Source of the DNA: Woeseia sp.
GTDB lineage: Bacteria > Pseudomonadota > Gammaproteobacteria > Steroidobacterales > Woeseiaceae
Direction of reading: 5' to 3'
DNA: 5,433 nt
Assembly: GCA_018701055.1 (NCBI GenBank)
Contig: JABIUH010000059.1
Span: 1 to 5,433 of the forward strand
A model generated the notes under the pieces. It worked only from the letters and a program-made list of their open reading frames with translations. It was not told the origin of the DNA and made no database searches. Below are positions 4,639-5,433 of the stretch, piece by piece (within the stretch, counting starts at the first letter, position 1; the number at the start of each line of letters is the position of its first letter). A program made the position numbers and the translations under genes.

Positions 4639-5433
4639 TCAATCGGGTAAAGTTAACAAATTGTGTTCCAAGACTAACTCGTGCACATGAGCAGATCTTT
4701 CGGTATCGAGGGCTGTGTTCAGTTCTGCAAATTCATCCGCGCGCTCGAGTTGCATGCCTTCGAAGTCATATAGACCAGTATCGAACAAATGACTGACGGT
4801 AATTCGTTGCATGGATCGAAAAACATTCACTACTCTGCCTGGCTGTTCACGTTCCCACTGCGCCAACATGGTTTTTACTTTCTGGCGTGCAAGATTTTCC
4901 TGTGAGCCACAGAGATTACAGGGAATGATCGGGTATTCACGGGCAGCAGCAAATTTTGCAATGTCTTTCTCCCGACAATACGCCAATGGGCGTATAACGA
5001 TATTTTGCTTGTCGTCACTGATTAACTTGGCCGCCATACTTTTCATGCGCGCGCCATGGAACATGTTCAAAAATAAAGTTTCTACCATGTCGTCCATGTG
5101 ATGGCCCAGAGCTAATTTGGTCGCGCCTAACTCCTTGGCAACACGATACAAAATACCTCTTCGCAATCTTGAACAGAGTGAGCACGTGGTTTTTCCTTCG
5201 GGAATCTTTTCTTTAACAATGCTGTAGGTGTCTTCCTGGACTATGCGATATTCAACGCCCTGCTCCGTCAAATACTCCGGCAACACGTGCTCGGGGAATC
5301 CGGGCTGTTTTTGATCCAGATTCACCGCCACCAACTCAAACCGAATGGGTGCCGTCTTTAGCAAGCCCATTAATACTTCGAGCATTGTGTAGGAGTCTTT
5401 ACCGCCGGACAGACACACCATAATGCGGTCTCC
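4639..5433 (-). CDS. ttcA: tRNA 2-thiocytidine(32) synthetase TtcA, 5' end cut by window edge
   Basis: The visible 264 residues begin GDRIMVCLSGGKDSYTML. SGGKDS (5409-5392) is the ATP-binding PP-loop of this N-type ATP pyrophosphatase. The Met at 5421 is internal, since GDRI before it belongs to the family motif, and roughly 45-50 N-terminal residues lie outside. Counting from that Met, the CSLC motif (80-83) followed by SRLRRG and the CNLC motif (168-171, in PCNLCGSQENL) supply the cysteines that hold the [4Fe-4S] cluster. GHHMDDMVETLFLN (106-119) is the conserved central block. The enzyme converts cytidine 32 in the anticodon loop of certain tRNAs to 2-thiocytidine in the cytoplasm, with sulfur delivered from a cysteine desulfurase. 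All key residues are present. It is the upstream gene of a two-gene unit with the DksA/TraR-like gene. Confidence 0.97.
   Translation of the reverse strand, partial: GDRIMVCLSGGKDSYTMLEVLMGLLKTAPIRFELVAVNLDQKQPGFPEHVLPEYLTEQGVEYRIVQEDTYSIVKEKIPEGKTTCSLCSRLRRGILYRVAKELGATKLALGHHMDDMVETLFLNMFHGARMKSMAAKLISDDKQNIVIRPLAYCREKDIAKFAAAREYPIIPCNLCGSQENLARQKVKTMLAQWEREQPGRVVNVFRSMQRITVSHLFDTGLYDFEGMQLERADEFAELNTALDTERSAHVHELVLEHNLLTLPD

Overview
The window looks like chromosomal DNA of a Gram-negative bacterium, most likely a gammaproteobacterium. The grounds are a TtcA-type tRNA thiolase, a short DksA/TraR-like zinc-finger protein, an outer-membrane TonB-dependent receptor, and a sigma-54 activator remnant. 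Hand counts of sampled lines give about 40-45% GC in the 336-818 gene, about 50% in the receptor and the activator remnant, and about 60% in the 1059-1568 gene. Marine origin is only an impression from the style of the 336-818 protein and the receptor.

Left half, plus strand: the last 40 codons of msrA (1-123); a 212-bp spacer with three consecutive dyads; an unassigned 160-residue protein with one N-terminal membrane helix and a TTG start (336-818); a 240-bp spacer with two TTTC-N7-GAAA boxes next to two TATACT hexamers; a secreted GlcG/HbpS-like protein (1059-1568); then the decayed 3' end of a sigma-54-dependent activator (1642-2007). The remnant keeps the end of its AAA+ module and a Fis-type helix-turn-helix, but these are split by an in-frame TGA. 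A hairpin with T-tracts on both strands (2012-2050) separates this half from the next.

Right half, minus strand, read from high to low coordinates: ttcA (5' end cut by the window edge), a DksA/TraR-like gene starting 1 nt after the ttcA stop, a 169-bp spacer, then a complete TonB-dependent receptor gene (4117-2060). The receptor has its own likely promoter. The spacer carries a site resembling the second half of a PhoB box, placed 10 nt before a -10-like hexamer, plus an upstream copy of the same 10-mer and a leader hairpin. This makes control by phosphate or another OmpR-type regulator a testable idea.

I see no CRISPR array, tRNA, rRNA, intact mobile element or defence cassette. No clearly new multi-gene system is visible. 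The observations most worth following are the regulatory architecture of the receptor, the paired boxes before the HbpS-like gene, and the sigma-54 activator relic.
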